A stretch of DNA of 6,832 nucleotides from CAZYWA01 sp964650975 [NCBI: uncultured bacterium] (GTDB lineage Bacteria; JADJOY01): contig CAZYWA010000260.1 in NCBI GenBank assembly GCA_964650975.1, positions 3,566-10,397 of the forward strand, written 5' to 3'. The notes beneath the pieces are model-generated. The model was not told the origin of the DNA. It did not search any database and was given only the letters and a program-made list of their open reading frames with translations. Below are positions 1 to 6,384 of the stretch, piece by piece (positions within the stretch are counted from its first letter, which is position 1; every line of letters begins with the position of its first letter). The position numbers were made by a program, and so were the translations under genes.

Positions 1-1
1 G

Positions 2-856
2 GCGCTGACGCCGATCGAGCAGTACCTGCCCCTGGCGCGGACCGCCGACGAGTGTGGGCTCGACTCGATCGCGCTACCTGACTCGGTGTTTTTCCCCGAG
101 AAGGTGTCGGCGGACTACCTCTACACGCAGGACGGCAGCCGCTTCTGGGACGCCGAGACGCCGTGGCTCGAGCCGTGGGTGGCGATCCCCGCGATGGCTG
201 CCGTGACCAAGCGCATCCGCTTCTACACCCACGTCTTGAAGCTCGCGATCCGGAACCCGCTCTTGGTGGCGAAGACGGTCGGCTCGGCGGCGGTGCTGTC
301 GGGGAATCGCGTGGGCCTCGGCGTGGGGCTCGGCTGGATTCCCGAGGAGTTCGCGTGGTGTGGCACCGACTACGCGACCCGTGGCGAGCGCGCCAACGAA
401 GCGATCGAGATCCTGCGCAAGCTGCTCGGCGGCGGCATGGTCGAGTACCACGGCAAGCACTACGACTTCGATCGGCTGCAGATGAGCCCCGCGCCGTCCT
501 TGCCGGTGCCGATCTACGTGGGCGGGCACACCAAGCCCGCGCTCAACCGCGCGGCGCGCCTGGGCGACGGCTGGTGCTCGGCGATGGCCACCGAGGAGGA
601 GATCCGCGGTTACGCGGCCGAGCTGCGCCGGCTGCGCGCCGAATTCGGCCGCGACGGATTGCCGTTCGAGATCCAGGTGGCGTGCACCGACGTGTTCGAT
701 CTCGACGGAATCAAGCGCCTCGAAGAGGCGGGCGTCACCGACTTCATCACCGCGCCCTGGATGCTGGGCGGCGTGGCACCCGACGAGCCAGTCGAGCGCA
801 AGCAGGAAGGCATCGCGCGCTTCGCGGAGACGTACATCGCGGCCCTGCGCGGGTGA
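2..856 (+). CDS. LLM class (F420-dependent-type) oxidoreductase, 5' end cut off by the window
   Basis: A 284-residue C-terminal portion is visible. The frame is open to the left edge, so the true start lies outside and probably only some 10-20 residues are missing; the internal GTG at 86 is not a credible start because the family fold begins earlier (the ALTPIEQYLPLARTADECGL helix and DSIALPDS strand precede it). The protein is a bacterial luciferase-like TIM-barrel oxidoreductase. Supporting segments are the GNRVGLGVGLGW stretch (visible residues 101-112) followed by PEEF and a TRGERANEAIEILRKLL helix (about 126-142), then a FDRLQMSPAPSLPVPIYVGG segment (about 155-175) and an RAARLGDGW motif (about 183-191). 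This order is typical of the Rv2161c/TIGR03619-like F420-dependent subfamily. Members reduce or oxidise small organic substrates with a deazaflavin or flavin cofactor; F420 rather than FMN is inferred from family resemblance only, and the substrate is unknown. It converges on the rhodanese gene. Confidence 0.88.
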   Translation, partial: ALTPIEQYLPLARTADECGLDSIALPDSVFFPEKVSADYLYTQDGSRFWDAETPWLEPWVAIPAMAAVTKRIRFYTHVLKLAIRNPLLVAKTVGSAAVLSGNRVGLGVGLGWIPEEFAWCGTDYATRGERANEAIEILRKLLGGGMVEYHGKHYDFDRLQMSPAPSLPVPIYVGGHTKPALNRAARLGDGWCSAMATEEEIRGYAAELRRLRAEFGRDGLPFEIQVACTDVFDLDGIKRLEEAGVTDFITAPWMLGGVAPDEPVERKQEGIARFAETYIAALRG

Positions 857-967
857 AGCTCGCCCTCCCCCGAGCGGATCGCGATCGGTCGCTCGCGCGC
901 GAGGGACCGCGCGCGCTCCAGCCGAACCGCGTTCGATCTCGCCGGAACGCGATCGATCCCCATGGAG

Positions 968-989
968 GCCCACCGGTCCCTCGGTGGGC
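968..989. terminator. GC-rich hairpin in the convergent gap, possible bidirectional terminator
   Basis: GCCCACCG (968-975) pairs perfectly with CGGTGGGC (982-989) around the 6-base loop GTCCCT. It lies between the converging ends of the LLM oxidoreductase (856) and the rhodanese gene (1042), where a terminator is expected for both strands. No T-run follows on either strand, so it is not a classical intrinsic terminator. The same 185-bp gap also holds a near-perfect palindrome at 887-908 (20 of 22 positions symmetric) and a 6-bp stem AGAGAG/CTCTCT at 1014-1030, next to the rhodanese stop. I see no gene in the gap. Confidence 0.35.
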
Positions 990-1041
990 AGCGATCGAGC
1001 GTGGGTCACATCGAGAGAGCGAGCCTCTCTGCGCGTTCCGG

Positions 1042-1569
1042 TCAGGGCTTCGCGGCCGGCTCGAGCACCAGCGTGAGCGCCGAGTCGTGGATGTCGAGCG
1101 TGTCGGCGAGCTCGTACACGTTGCGATAGCCGTAGTTGTAGAGCGCGACGTAGGTCGAGAGGTTGAGCGAGGCGCTCGGCAGCTTCGATGGAAACGGCCC
1201 CTCGGCGTTCCGGAAGTTGTTGTTGCAGTAGATCAGGATCCGGGTGTTCTTGTCGGGGATGGTCTTCCGCAGGCTTTCCGCCGCGATGTCGGGAAAGCTC
1301 AGGTTCACCGCGCCCTGCACGTGAAGCTGGTCGTACTTCTCCTTGCTACGGGCGTCGAGGACGATCGTGCCGGGCTCGTGGCTCATGCGCGCGAAATCCT
1401 GCTGCGAGACGCGCCGGGATTCGCGATGCCTGGCGGCCTCCGCGGAGACCCGCAGGAAGCCGTCCATGTCGATCGCCGGATTGGGCGGCGGCCGCTGACT
1501 CTCCTCGGCGAGCGCCGCCAGCGCGAACGCCGCCACCAGCGCGAGAGACGCGACGACTCGTAGCCGCAT
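1042..1569 (-). CDS. Exported single-domain rhodanese-like protein
   Basis: 175 residues. The chosen ATG (1567-1569) gives an immediate signal peptide (MRLRVVASLALVAAFALAALA, likely cleaved near A21/E22) and has GGAGGA just upstream with only a short 3-4-base gap. The frame stays open much further upstream, but that part is antisense to the next gene. The mature part is one rhodanese domain: TIVLDARS strand (residues 68-75), LHVQGAVNLSF (82-92), the ILIYC strand ending in the predicted catalytic Cys115, and an active-site loop CNNNFR (115-120) ending in Arg as in sulfurtransferases. A longer than usual tail carries YNYGYRNVYELAD (about 144-156). Rhodaneses carry sulfur as a persulfide on this cysteine. 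The location, periplasm or outside, is inferred from the signal peptide; donor and acceptor are unknown. It is divergent from the WxxGxW protein gene. Confidence 0.85.
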   Translation of the reverse strand: MRLRVVASLALVAAFALAALAEESQRPPPNPAIDMDGFLRVSAEAARHRESRRVSQQDFARMSHEPGTIVLDARSKEKYDQLHVQGAVNLSFPDIAAESLRKTIPDKNTRILIYCNNNFRNAEGPFPSKLPSASLNLSTYVALYNYGYRNVYELADTLDIHDSALTLVLEPAAKP

Positions 1570-1625
1570 GGGTCCTCCGGTTTCACCAAGATAGCCGGAT
1601 CGAGGCCTCCGCCTTCCGGCGGTTA

Positions 1626-1681
1626 CTCTCCCATCAGTCCTCTCGGGCCGTGCTTGTGGTCCGGTTCGAGTGGGAGAGGAG
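1626..1681 (+). promoter_or_regulatory. Two upstream anti-Shine-Dalgarno segments facing the RBS of the WxxGxW gene
   Basis: The ribosome binding site GGAGAGGAG (1673-1681, 8 bases before the ATG at 1690) is complementary to two separate upstream segments. CTCTCCCA (1626-1633) pairs with TGGGAGAG (1671-1678), and TCCTCTC (1638-1644) pairs with GAGAGGA (1674-1680). If transcription starts upstream of 1626, either pairing would mask the RBS. Loops are about 29-37 bases, so stability is uncertain. In the whole 120-bp divergent gap (1570-1689) I find no convincing -35/-10 pair on either strand. A short CCGCC-TTCC-GGCGG hairpin sits at 1609-1622. Confidence 0.25.
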
Positions 1682-1689
1682 AAACCGCG

Positions 1690-3276
1690 ATGAGGTACCG
1701 AAACGTAGGAGTGGCCGCCGTGTCGCTGGCGTTGGCACTGGTGACCTGCGGTCGCTCGGAAGCTCAACCGGATCCATCCAGCACGACCACCACGGACCAA
1801 CCGCCGCCAACGCCACCCGAGGAGCATCCGGCTGGGTCCGAGGTCCTGACCCGCGGCCCCGTGCACGAGGCGTTCGATCAGCCCGTGACGATCCAGGCTC
1901 AAGCCGGCCTGGTGGCACCGAAGCAGCCGCCGGCCAACATCCAGGAGGTCCCACCGGTCGACCGCCCGCAGGGCGATCACTACGTCTGGGTCCCGGGCTA
2001 CTGGAGCTGGGACGCCGAGCGCGGCGACTTCGTCTGGGTGAGTGCATGCTGGCGCGTGGCTCCGCCCGAGATGTCCTGGGTGCCCGGCTACTGGACGCAA
2101 GCGCCTGGCGGCTGGGAGTGGGTCGCCGGTTTCTGGGCGCCGGCCAGCGCGCAGGCGATCGACTATCTGCCGGCCCCGCCGGCGCCCGTGGACGTGGAGC
2201 CGCCGGGTCCGCCGCCAGCCGTGGACCGCGTCTGGGTCCCAGGTTGCTGGTACTGGTATCCGAATGGATACGTCCGGCGGCCGGGCTACTGGCTGCAGCA
2301 GCGCCCGGGCTGGGAATGGGTGCCGTCGCACTACCACTGGAGCCCGCGAGGATACGTCTTTGCCGAAGGGCACTGGGACTACGCCATGGAGCGGCGCGGC
2401 GTGCTGTTCGCGCCGGTGTACTTCCCACCGGCGGTCTACGAACGGCCGGGATTCGTTTACGGTCCCACCATCGTCCTCGACACCGCGTTGCTGCTCGTCG
2501 ATCTGTTCGCGTATCCGCGCTACAACCACTACTTCTTCGGCGACTTTTACGACGAATCGTACGTTCGAATCGGTATCTACCCGCGCTTCGACTGCCAGCG
2601 ATTCCACACCTGGTACGACCCGAGCTACCAGTACGACCGGTGGCGACACGGCCGGACCGACCCGCACTGGGAGGCGCACCAGCGCCAGAGCTACGACCAG
2701 CTCCGCTCCAACGCGAACCTCCGCCCGCCGCGCACGTACTCGGAATTGCAGACGCGGATGGCCCAGGTGCCCGAGCCGCAGCGAAAGAACATCCAGACGG
2801 CGGGCCCGATCCGGACCATGGGCGAGCGGCGCGCAACCCCGGTGAGGTTCGAGCAGCTGAACGCCGTTGAGCGGCAGCAGATCGCCAAGGGCGGTTCCGA
2901 AGTGCACAAGTTCCGCGAGCAGCGGGCGCAGTGGGAAGCCCCGACAGCTCCACCTCCATCCGCGCATCAGCCCGAGGAGCGCGAGGGCCATTCAGTGCAA
3001 GCGCAGCCCTCGGAGGGGAAGGGATCCGCGAGGCCGCAGGACGAGGGCCGGAGCCAGAAGCGGAACGTGCAACAGGATCCGGCTTTCGTCGCTCCGCGCG
3101 AAGTCCATCTGACGCAGCCCGACCACGTGAACATTCCCGCCCGGCCCACCGTCGGCAGACCGATCGTCGAGTCGGGCAACGTCCAGCACGCGCCGCCGCC
3201 ACCTTCCGGCGAGCACGGTCGCCCGGCGGAGCAGCCCAGAGTGGAGCCCAAGGGCGAGGGACAGCGGAGGGACTAG
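1690..3276 (+). CDS. Exported WxxGxW (YXWGXW)-repeat protein, proline-rich
   Basis: 528 residues. The ATG is chosen because GGAGAGGAG lies 8 bases upstream and a signal peptide begins there (hydrophobic 7-19, likely cleavage SEA/QP near residue 25). An in-frame GTG at 1654 would place 12 polar residues ahead of the signal. Order: Pro/Thr-rich spacer (26-95); tryptophan repeats WVPGYW (100-105), WVSACW (116-121), WVPGYW (130-135), WVAGFW (144-149); a Pro-rich linker (150-180); a second set WVPGCW (182-187), RRPGYW (196-201), WVPSHYHW (210-217), FAEGHW (224-229); an aromatic, partly hydrophobic region (238-330, with TALLLVDLFAYPRYN at 265-279); a charged, probably helical segment (330-417); and a low-complexity Pro/Gln/Glu tail. 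The repeats match the YXWGXW/WXXGXW family, whose role is unknown. Cys20 lies in LVTC, a poor lipobox, so soluble or surface export is likelier than a lipoprotein. Possibly cotranscribed with the MBL gene 83 bp downstream. Confidence 0.85.
   Translation: MRYRNVGVAAVSLALALVTCGRSEAQPDPSSTTTTDQPPPTPPEEHPAGSEVLTRGPVHEAFDQPVTIQAQAGLVAPKQPPANIQEVPPVDRPQGDHYVWVPGYWSWDAERGDFVWVSACWRVAPPEMSWVPGYWTQAPGGWEWVAGFWAPASAQAIDYLPAPPAPVDVEPPGPPPAVDRVWVPGCWYWYPNGYVRRPGYWLQQRPGWEWVPSHYHWSPRGYVFAEGHWDYAMERRGVLFAPVYFPPAVYERPGFVYGPTIVLDTALLLVDLFAYPRYNHYFFGDFYDESYVRIGIYPRFDCQRFHTWYDPSYQYDRWRHGRTDPHWEAHQRQSYDQLRSNANLRPPRTYSELQTRMAQVPEPQRKNIQTAGPIRTMGERRATPVRFEQLNAVERQQIAKGGSEVHKFREQRAQWEAPTAPPPSAHQPEEREGHSVQAQPSEGKGSARPQDEGRSQKRNVQQDPAFVAPREVHLTQPDHVNIPARPTVGRPIVESGNVQHAPPPPSGEHGRPAEQPRVEPKGEGQRRD
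1987..2136 (+). repeat. WxxGxW repeat block 1 (four units)
   Basis: Four tryptophan hexads start at protein residues 100, 116, 130 and 144 (WVPGYW, WVSACW, WVPGYW, WVAGFW), spaced 16, 14 and 14 residues. Unit 2 has lost the glycine. The repetition is clear in protein; the DNA of the units has diverged, so it is not a recent tandem duplication. Confidence 0.75.
2233..2376 (+). repeat. WxxGxW repeat block 2 (four units, alternately degenerate)
   Basis: Units start at protein residues 182, 196, 210 and 224 (WVPGCW, RRPGYW, WVPSHY, FAEGHW), each exactly 14 residues apart. The second and fourth lack the first tryptophan and are preceded by NGYV and RGYV, giving an apparent 28-residue super-repeat. 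A Pro-rich linker (residues 150-180) separates this block from block 1. Confidence 0.7.
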
Positions 3277-3359
3277 CCTTTCGCAGTCGAGGCGTTGCCG
3301 CCTGACGAGTTTTCCGGGGCGACTGCTACGCTTCGGGCCAACCCGACTGGGAGGCACTC

Positions 3360-4316
3360 ATGCTCCGCTCGCGTATCCGTCAGCGATCCGCTCGCCCTTC
3401 ATTCGCCCGCCTCGCCGCCGTGGCGGTCGCGCTGTGCGCGCTCGCGGCCGTGCCGTTGCGCGCCGCGCGAGCGCAGGACATCGATCCCGACAAGGTGGAG
3501 ATCCGCACCGAGAAGCTCGCCGACGGCGTCTATCTACTGCGCGGCGCGGGCGGAAACATCGGTCTCGCGACCGGCGCCGACGGCACGTTCCTGATCGACG
3601 ACGAATACGCGCCGCTCACGCCCAAGGTGGTGGCCGCCGTCCGCGCCATCCGCGACGAGCCGGTCAAGTTCGTGATCAACACCCACTGGCACAACGACCA
3701 CACCGGCGGGAACAAGGACCTCGGCGAAGCGGGCGCCTTGATCGTGGCGCACGAGAACGTGCGCAAACGCATGAGCACCGATCAGTTCATCGCCGCGTTC
3801 GGGAAGAAGGTGCCCGCGGCGCCGCCCAAGGCGCTGCCGCTGATCACGTTCACCGAGTCCGTGACCTTCCACCTGAACGGCGACGACGTCGACGTGGTCC
3901 ACGTGCCGCCGGCGCACACCGACGGCGACTCGATCGTGCTCTTCCGCAAGGCCAACGTGGTGCACGCGGGCGACGTGTTCTTCAACGGCCTCTATCCGTT
4001 CATCGACGTGTCGAGCGGCGGCTCCGTCGATGGCATGGTCGGCGCCTCCGACAAGCTGCTGGCTCTCGTCGACGACCACACCAAGGTGATCCCCGGCCAC
4101 GGCCCGCTTTCCGATCGCGCCGGGCTCAAGGCCTACCGCGACATGCTCGCCACCGTGCGCGACCGCGTGAAGGCGATGATCGCGGACGGGAAGTCGCTGC
4201 CCGACATCCAGGCCGCGCGTCCGTCGAAGGAGTTCGACGACACCTGGGGAAAGGGCTTCCTGACCCCGGACCAGTTCGTGGCGCTGGTTCACTCGAGCCT
4301 CACCGCGCCTCGATGA
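3360..4316 (+). CDS. Exported metallo-beta-lactamase-fold hydrolase
   Basis: 318 residues. The ATG has GGGAGG 5 bases upstream and opens a long Sec-type signal peptide: basic 3-17, hydrophobic 18-33, likely cleavage ARA/QD after residue 38. No twin-arginine motif is seen. The metal ligands are all present: H109, H111, D113 and H114 in THWHNDHTGG, H186 in PPAHTDGD, D205 in HAGD, and H247 in PGHG. A bridging Asp rather than Cys at the fifth position matches the glyoxalase II-type dinuclear site, not class B1 beta-lactamases. Family members hydrolyse thioesters, lactones, lactams or sulfur compounds; the substrate here is unknown, and antibiotic resistance should not be inferred. The protein probably acts in the periplasm. 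Its TGA overlaps the next gene's ATG as ATGA, so the two are likely translationally coupled. Confidence 0.9.
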   Translation: MLRSRIRQRSARPSFARLAAVAVALCALAAVPLRAARAQDIDPDKVEIRTEKLADGVYLLRGAGGNIGLATGADGTFLIDDEYAPLTPKVVAAVRAIRDEPVKFVINTHWHNDHTGGNKDLGEAGALIVAHENVRKRMSTDQFIAAFGKKVPAAPPKALPLITFTESVTFHLNGDDVDVVHVPPAHTDGDSIVLFRKANVVHAGDVFFNGLYPFIDVSSGGSVDGMVGASDKLLALVDDHTKVIPGHGPLSDRAGLKAYRDMLATVRDRVKAMIADGKSLPDIQAARPSKEFDDTWGKGFLTPDQFVALVHSSLTAPR

Positions 4317-5110
4317 GCCGGGTGGGGCCTGCGCGCGAAACGACTACACGGCGCGGATCGAAAGCGCTGTTCATCTTCGCGCTCGGAGCCGTGACCGGCT
4401 GGATCATCACCAACGATGCTCCGCTGAACGTTCCGGTTGCGTTCAACACCGCCGTCGTCCTGGCGCCGTTCCTGGTGCTCGCGGCATGGAGCGCTCACGC
4501 TGGCGTTCGAGGTCGCCCCCGGTCACGGCGGGCTCCTGGGCCTCGGAAGGACGCTGCGACGAGAATCCTCGCGATCTCGGGCAGCTTGCGGCGCGGTTCG
4601 TCCAACACATCGCTGCTTCTCGCGGCCGCGCGGCTCGCTCCTGCCGAGGTGGAGATCGTGCTCTACGACGGGCTGGGCGAGCTGCCGCACTTCAATCCCG
4701 ATCTCGAGGAGAGCGAGCCGGTGGTGGTGACGGAGCTGCGCCGCCAGATCGCCGCCGCCGATGGTCTACTGATCTCGAGCCCCGAGTACGCGCACGGGGT
4801 ACCGGGCGCGCTCAAGAACCTGCTCGACTGGCTGGTGAGCGGCGCCGAGTTCACGCACAAGCCGGTGGCGCTCTTCAACGCCTCGCAATACTCCACCCAC
4901 GGCCACGCGGCGCTCGCCGAAACCGTCACGGTGATGTCGGGGCGGCTGATCCCCGGCGCCTCGATCACCGTGCCGCTCAGAGGCACCAAGCTCGACGAGG
5001 ACGGCATCGTGGCGCATCCCGAGATCTCGCGATCGATCCGCGACGCGCTCGCGGCGTTCGCGGGCGGGATCGAGCGCGAGCAAGCCGCCGCGGCCGCGGC
5101 GGCCTCGTGA
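4313..5110 (+). CDS. Membrane-anchored (?) NAD(P)H-dependent FMN reductase, possible fusion
   Basis: 265 residues from the ATG that overlaps the MBL stop (ATGA). Residues 17-33 (KALFIFALGAVTGWIIT) and about 43-60 (AFNTAVVLAPFLVLAAWS) are two predicted membrane helices. An Arg-rich linker (64-82) leads to a flavodoxin-like FMN reductase domain (about 83-255): RILAISGSLRRGSSN (84-98) is the phosphate-binding motif for FMN, and SPEYAHGVPGALKNLLDWL (146-164) is the other hallmark of the NADPH-dependent FMN reductase/ChrR-like family. These enzymes pass electrons from NAD(P)H through FMN to quinones, azo dyes or metal oxyanions; the substrate here is unknown. The C-terminus is an Ala run. Family members are usually about 180-190 residues without a membrane anchor; starting at Thr83 (ACG) the protein would be 183. 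It may therefore be two genes: a small two-helix protein plus a reductase whose start is ACG or was lost. Confidence 0.75.
   Translation: MSRVGPARETTTRRGSKALFIFALGAVTGWIITNDAPLNVPVAFNTAVVLAPFLVLAAWSAHAGVRGRPRSRRAPGPRKDAATRILAISGSLRRGSSNTSLLLAAARLAPAEVEIVLYDGLGELPHFNPDLEESEPVVVTELRRQIAAADGLLISSPEYAHGVPGALKNLLDWLVSGAEFTHKPVALFNASQYSTHGHAALAETVTVMSGRLIPGASITVPLRGTKLDEDGIVAHPEISRSIRDALAAFAGGIEREQAAAAAAAS
4545..4561 (+). promoter_or_regulatory. Internal Shine-Dalgarno plus ACG codon at the expected reductase start
   Basis: GGAAGGA (4545-4551), then 7 bases, then ACG (4559-4561) and codons reading R-I-L-A-I-S-G-S. A standalone FMN reductase would begin M-R-I-L-A-I-S-G-S at exactly this spot, so the ACG looks like a mutated ATG, a rare non-AUG start, or a base-call error. 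The geometry is visible in the sequence; its use is inferred. Confidence 0.35.
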
Positions 5111-5148
5111 TCTGGATCCCGGTTGCTCGCTGCTTCGCAACAGGGCCG

Positions 5149-6306
5149 CTACGCCGCGAAATTCTCGAGCTTCGAGATGATGTACATCATCACCTCGTCG
5201 GCGCCGCCGCCGATCGAGCCGAGCCGCGAGTCGCGCCAGATGCGGCTGATCGCGTACTCGTCCATGTAGCCGTAGCCGCCGTGGAATTGCATACCCCAGT
5301 CGGCGACCTCGCGCGACACCCGGCACGACGCGAGCTTGGCCATCGAAGTCTCGCGGACGCAGTCCTCGCCGGCCGAGATCATGCGCGCGCAGTGGTAGTT
5401 GAGCTGACGCGCCAGCTCGATCTGCGTGGATAGCTCGGCGAGCTTGAACTGGATGTACTGCTTGGCGATGAGCGGCTTGCCGAAGGCCTCGCGCTGCTTC
5501 AGGTACGCGACCGTGATGTCGAGCGCCTTCTGCGCGCCCGCCACCGCGCCGAGCGATGCGATCATCCGCTCCTTCTGGAATTGCCTCATCTGATAGATGA
5601 AGCCCAGACCCTCGTCGCCGATGCGGTTGGCGACCGGCACGCGCACGTCCTCGTAGACCAGCTCGGCGGTGTCGGAGGAAAGGTTTCCCACCTTGTCGAG
5701 CTTGCGCGCCACGGAAAATCCCGGAGTGTTGGTGGGCACCACGATCAGCGTGAATCCGTGGTGCGCGGCGCCCTTGTCGGTCTTGACGAGGGTGGTGATG
5801 TAATCGGCCTGGGTACCGTTGGTGATGAAGATCTTGCGGCCGTTGATGACGTAGTGATCGCCGTCCTGGCGCGCGGTGGTCTGGATGCCGAACACGTCCG
5901 AGCCGGCGGCCGGCTCGGTGACGCCGATGGCGCCGACCATCTCGCCCTTGATCGACGGCACCAGGAATTGCTCCTTCAGCTCCTCGCTGCCGAAGTCGTG
6001 CATCGCGGGCGTGCACATGTCGCTCTGCACCATGATCGCCATCGGCACGCCGCTGCAGTTGCAGGTTCCGCCCATGGCTTCCGCGAATGCCACCGTCCAC
6101 CAGTAGTCGAGACCCGAGCCGCCGTACTTGGGATCGTAGGTGATGCCGAAGAGGCCCAGCTCGCCGCAACGCTTGAACACCTGGTGCGCCGGGAAGATGC
6201 CGTCCTTTTCCCATTGCGGGACGTGAGGATTGATCTCTTTCGCGAAGAAATCCTTCACGGTCTGCTGGAAAGTGCGCTGCTCGGGCGTGAAGTAGTCCAT
6301 GGGCAT
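5149..6306 (-). CDS. Acyl-CoA dehydrogenase (IVD/LCAD-type catalytic glutamate)
   Basis: 385 residues, normal for the family. It oxidises an acyl-CoA to the trans-2-enoyl-CoA using FAD and normally passes electrons to ETF. Both family signatures are complete: GVTEPAAGSDVFG (128-140) and QFHGGYGYMDEYAISRIWRD (340-359). The N-terminal helical domain (1-120), the beta domain (about 121-235, with INGRKIFITNG) and the C-terminal helical domain are all present. At the MCAD/SCAD catalytic position (YEGT) this protein has GGGA (366-369), so the base must be elsewhere: E246 in QFQKERMIA is where isovaleryl-CoA and long-chain dehydrogenases place it. ATGs lie at 6306 and 6300; 6306 is preferred because GAAGG sits 8 bases upstream. 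A branched-chain or terpenoid acyl-CoA substrate is inferred from this and the carboxylase neighbour; no specific gene name is justified. It ends 38 bp from the converging reductase gene. Confidence 0.93.
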   Translation of the reverse strand: MPMDYFTPEQRTFQQTVKDFFAKEINPHVPQWEKDGIFPAHQVFKRCGELGLFGITYDPKYGGSGLDYWWTVAFAEAMGGTCNCSGVPMAIMVQSDMCTPAMHDFGSEELKEQFLVPSIKGEMVGAIGVTEPAAGSDVFGIQTTARQDGDHYVINGRKIFITNGTQADYITTLVKTDKGAAHHGFTLIVVPTNTPGFSVARKLDKVGNLSSDTAELVYEDVRVPVANRIGDEGLGFIYQMRQFQKERMIASLGAVAGAQKALDITVAYLKQREAFGKPLIAKQYIQFKLAELSTQIELARQLNYHCARMISAGEDCVRETSMAKLASCRVSREVADWGMQFHGGYGYMDEYAISRIWRDSRLGSIGGGADEVMMYIISKLENFAA

Positions 6307-6384
6307 GGCGAGTCCCTTCGTGGATCGTTGCTAGGAATCGGTGGGAGGGCGCGGTTCCCGCCCCGCCGGCGAGCGGCCGCGCTG

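Noticed and set aside
163-1563. 466-codon plus-strand open frame across the LLM gene, the gap and the rhodanese gene
   Set aside because: Shadow frame with low-complexity Arg-rich sequence, overlapping real genes on both strands.
1735-1752. Lipobox at Cys20 of the WxxGxW protein
   Set aside because: LVTC has Thr just before the Cys, a poor match; a signal peptidase I site at SEA/QP fits better.
1188-2870. Long plus-strand open frame of 560 codons
   Set aside because: Arg/Gly/Ser-rich shadow frame overlapping two real genes; no recognisable domain.
1570-2991. Continuation of the rhodanese frame upstream as a 649-codon minus-strand open frame
   Set aside because: It is antisense to the well-supported WxxGxW gene and has Arg/Pro/His-rich composition typical of a shadow frame; the rhodanese has its own signal peptide and RBS at 1569.
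3302-3332. Promoter with CTGACG and TACGCT before the MBL gene
   Set aside because: Only partial matches and a 19-base spacer; not distinguishable from chance in GC-rich DNA.
3434-4312. In-frame upstream extension of the reductase gene inside the MBL gene
   Set aside because: Arg-rich out-of-frame reading of the MBL coding sequence; the ATGA at 4313 is the natural start.
3360-4316. Antibiotic beta-lactamase
   Set aside because: The ligand set (HxHxDH, H, D, H, with Asp instead of Cys) is that of the broad glyoxalase II-like MBL group, which has many non-resistance functions.
5122-5141. GTTGC/GCAAC hairpin between the converging reductase and dehydrogenase genes
   Set aside because: Only a 5-bp stem with a 10-base loop and no T-run; too weak to call a terminator.
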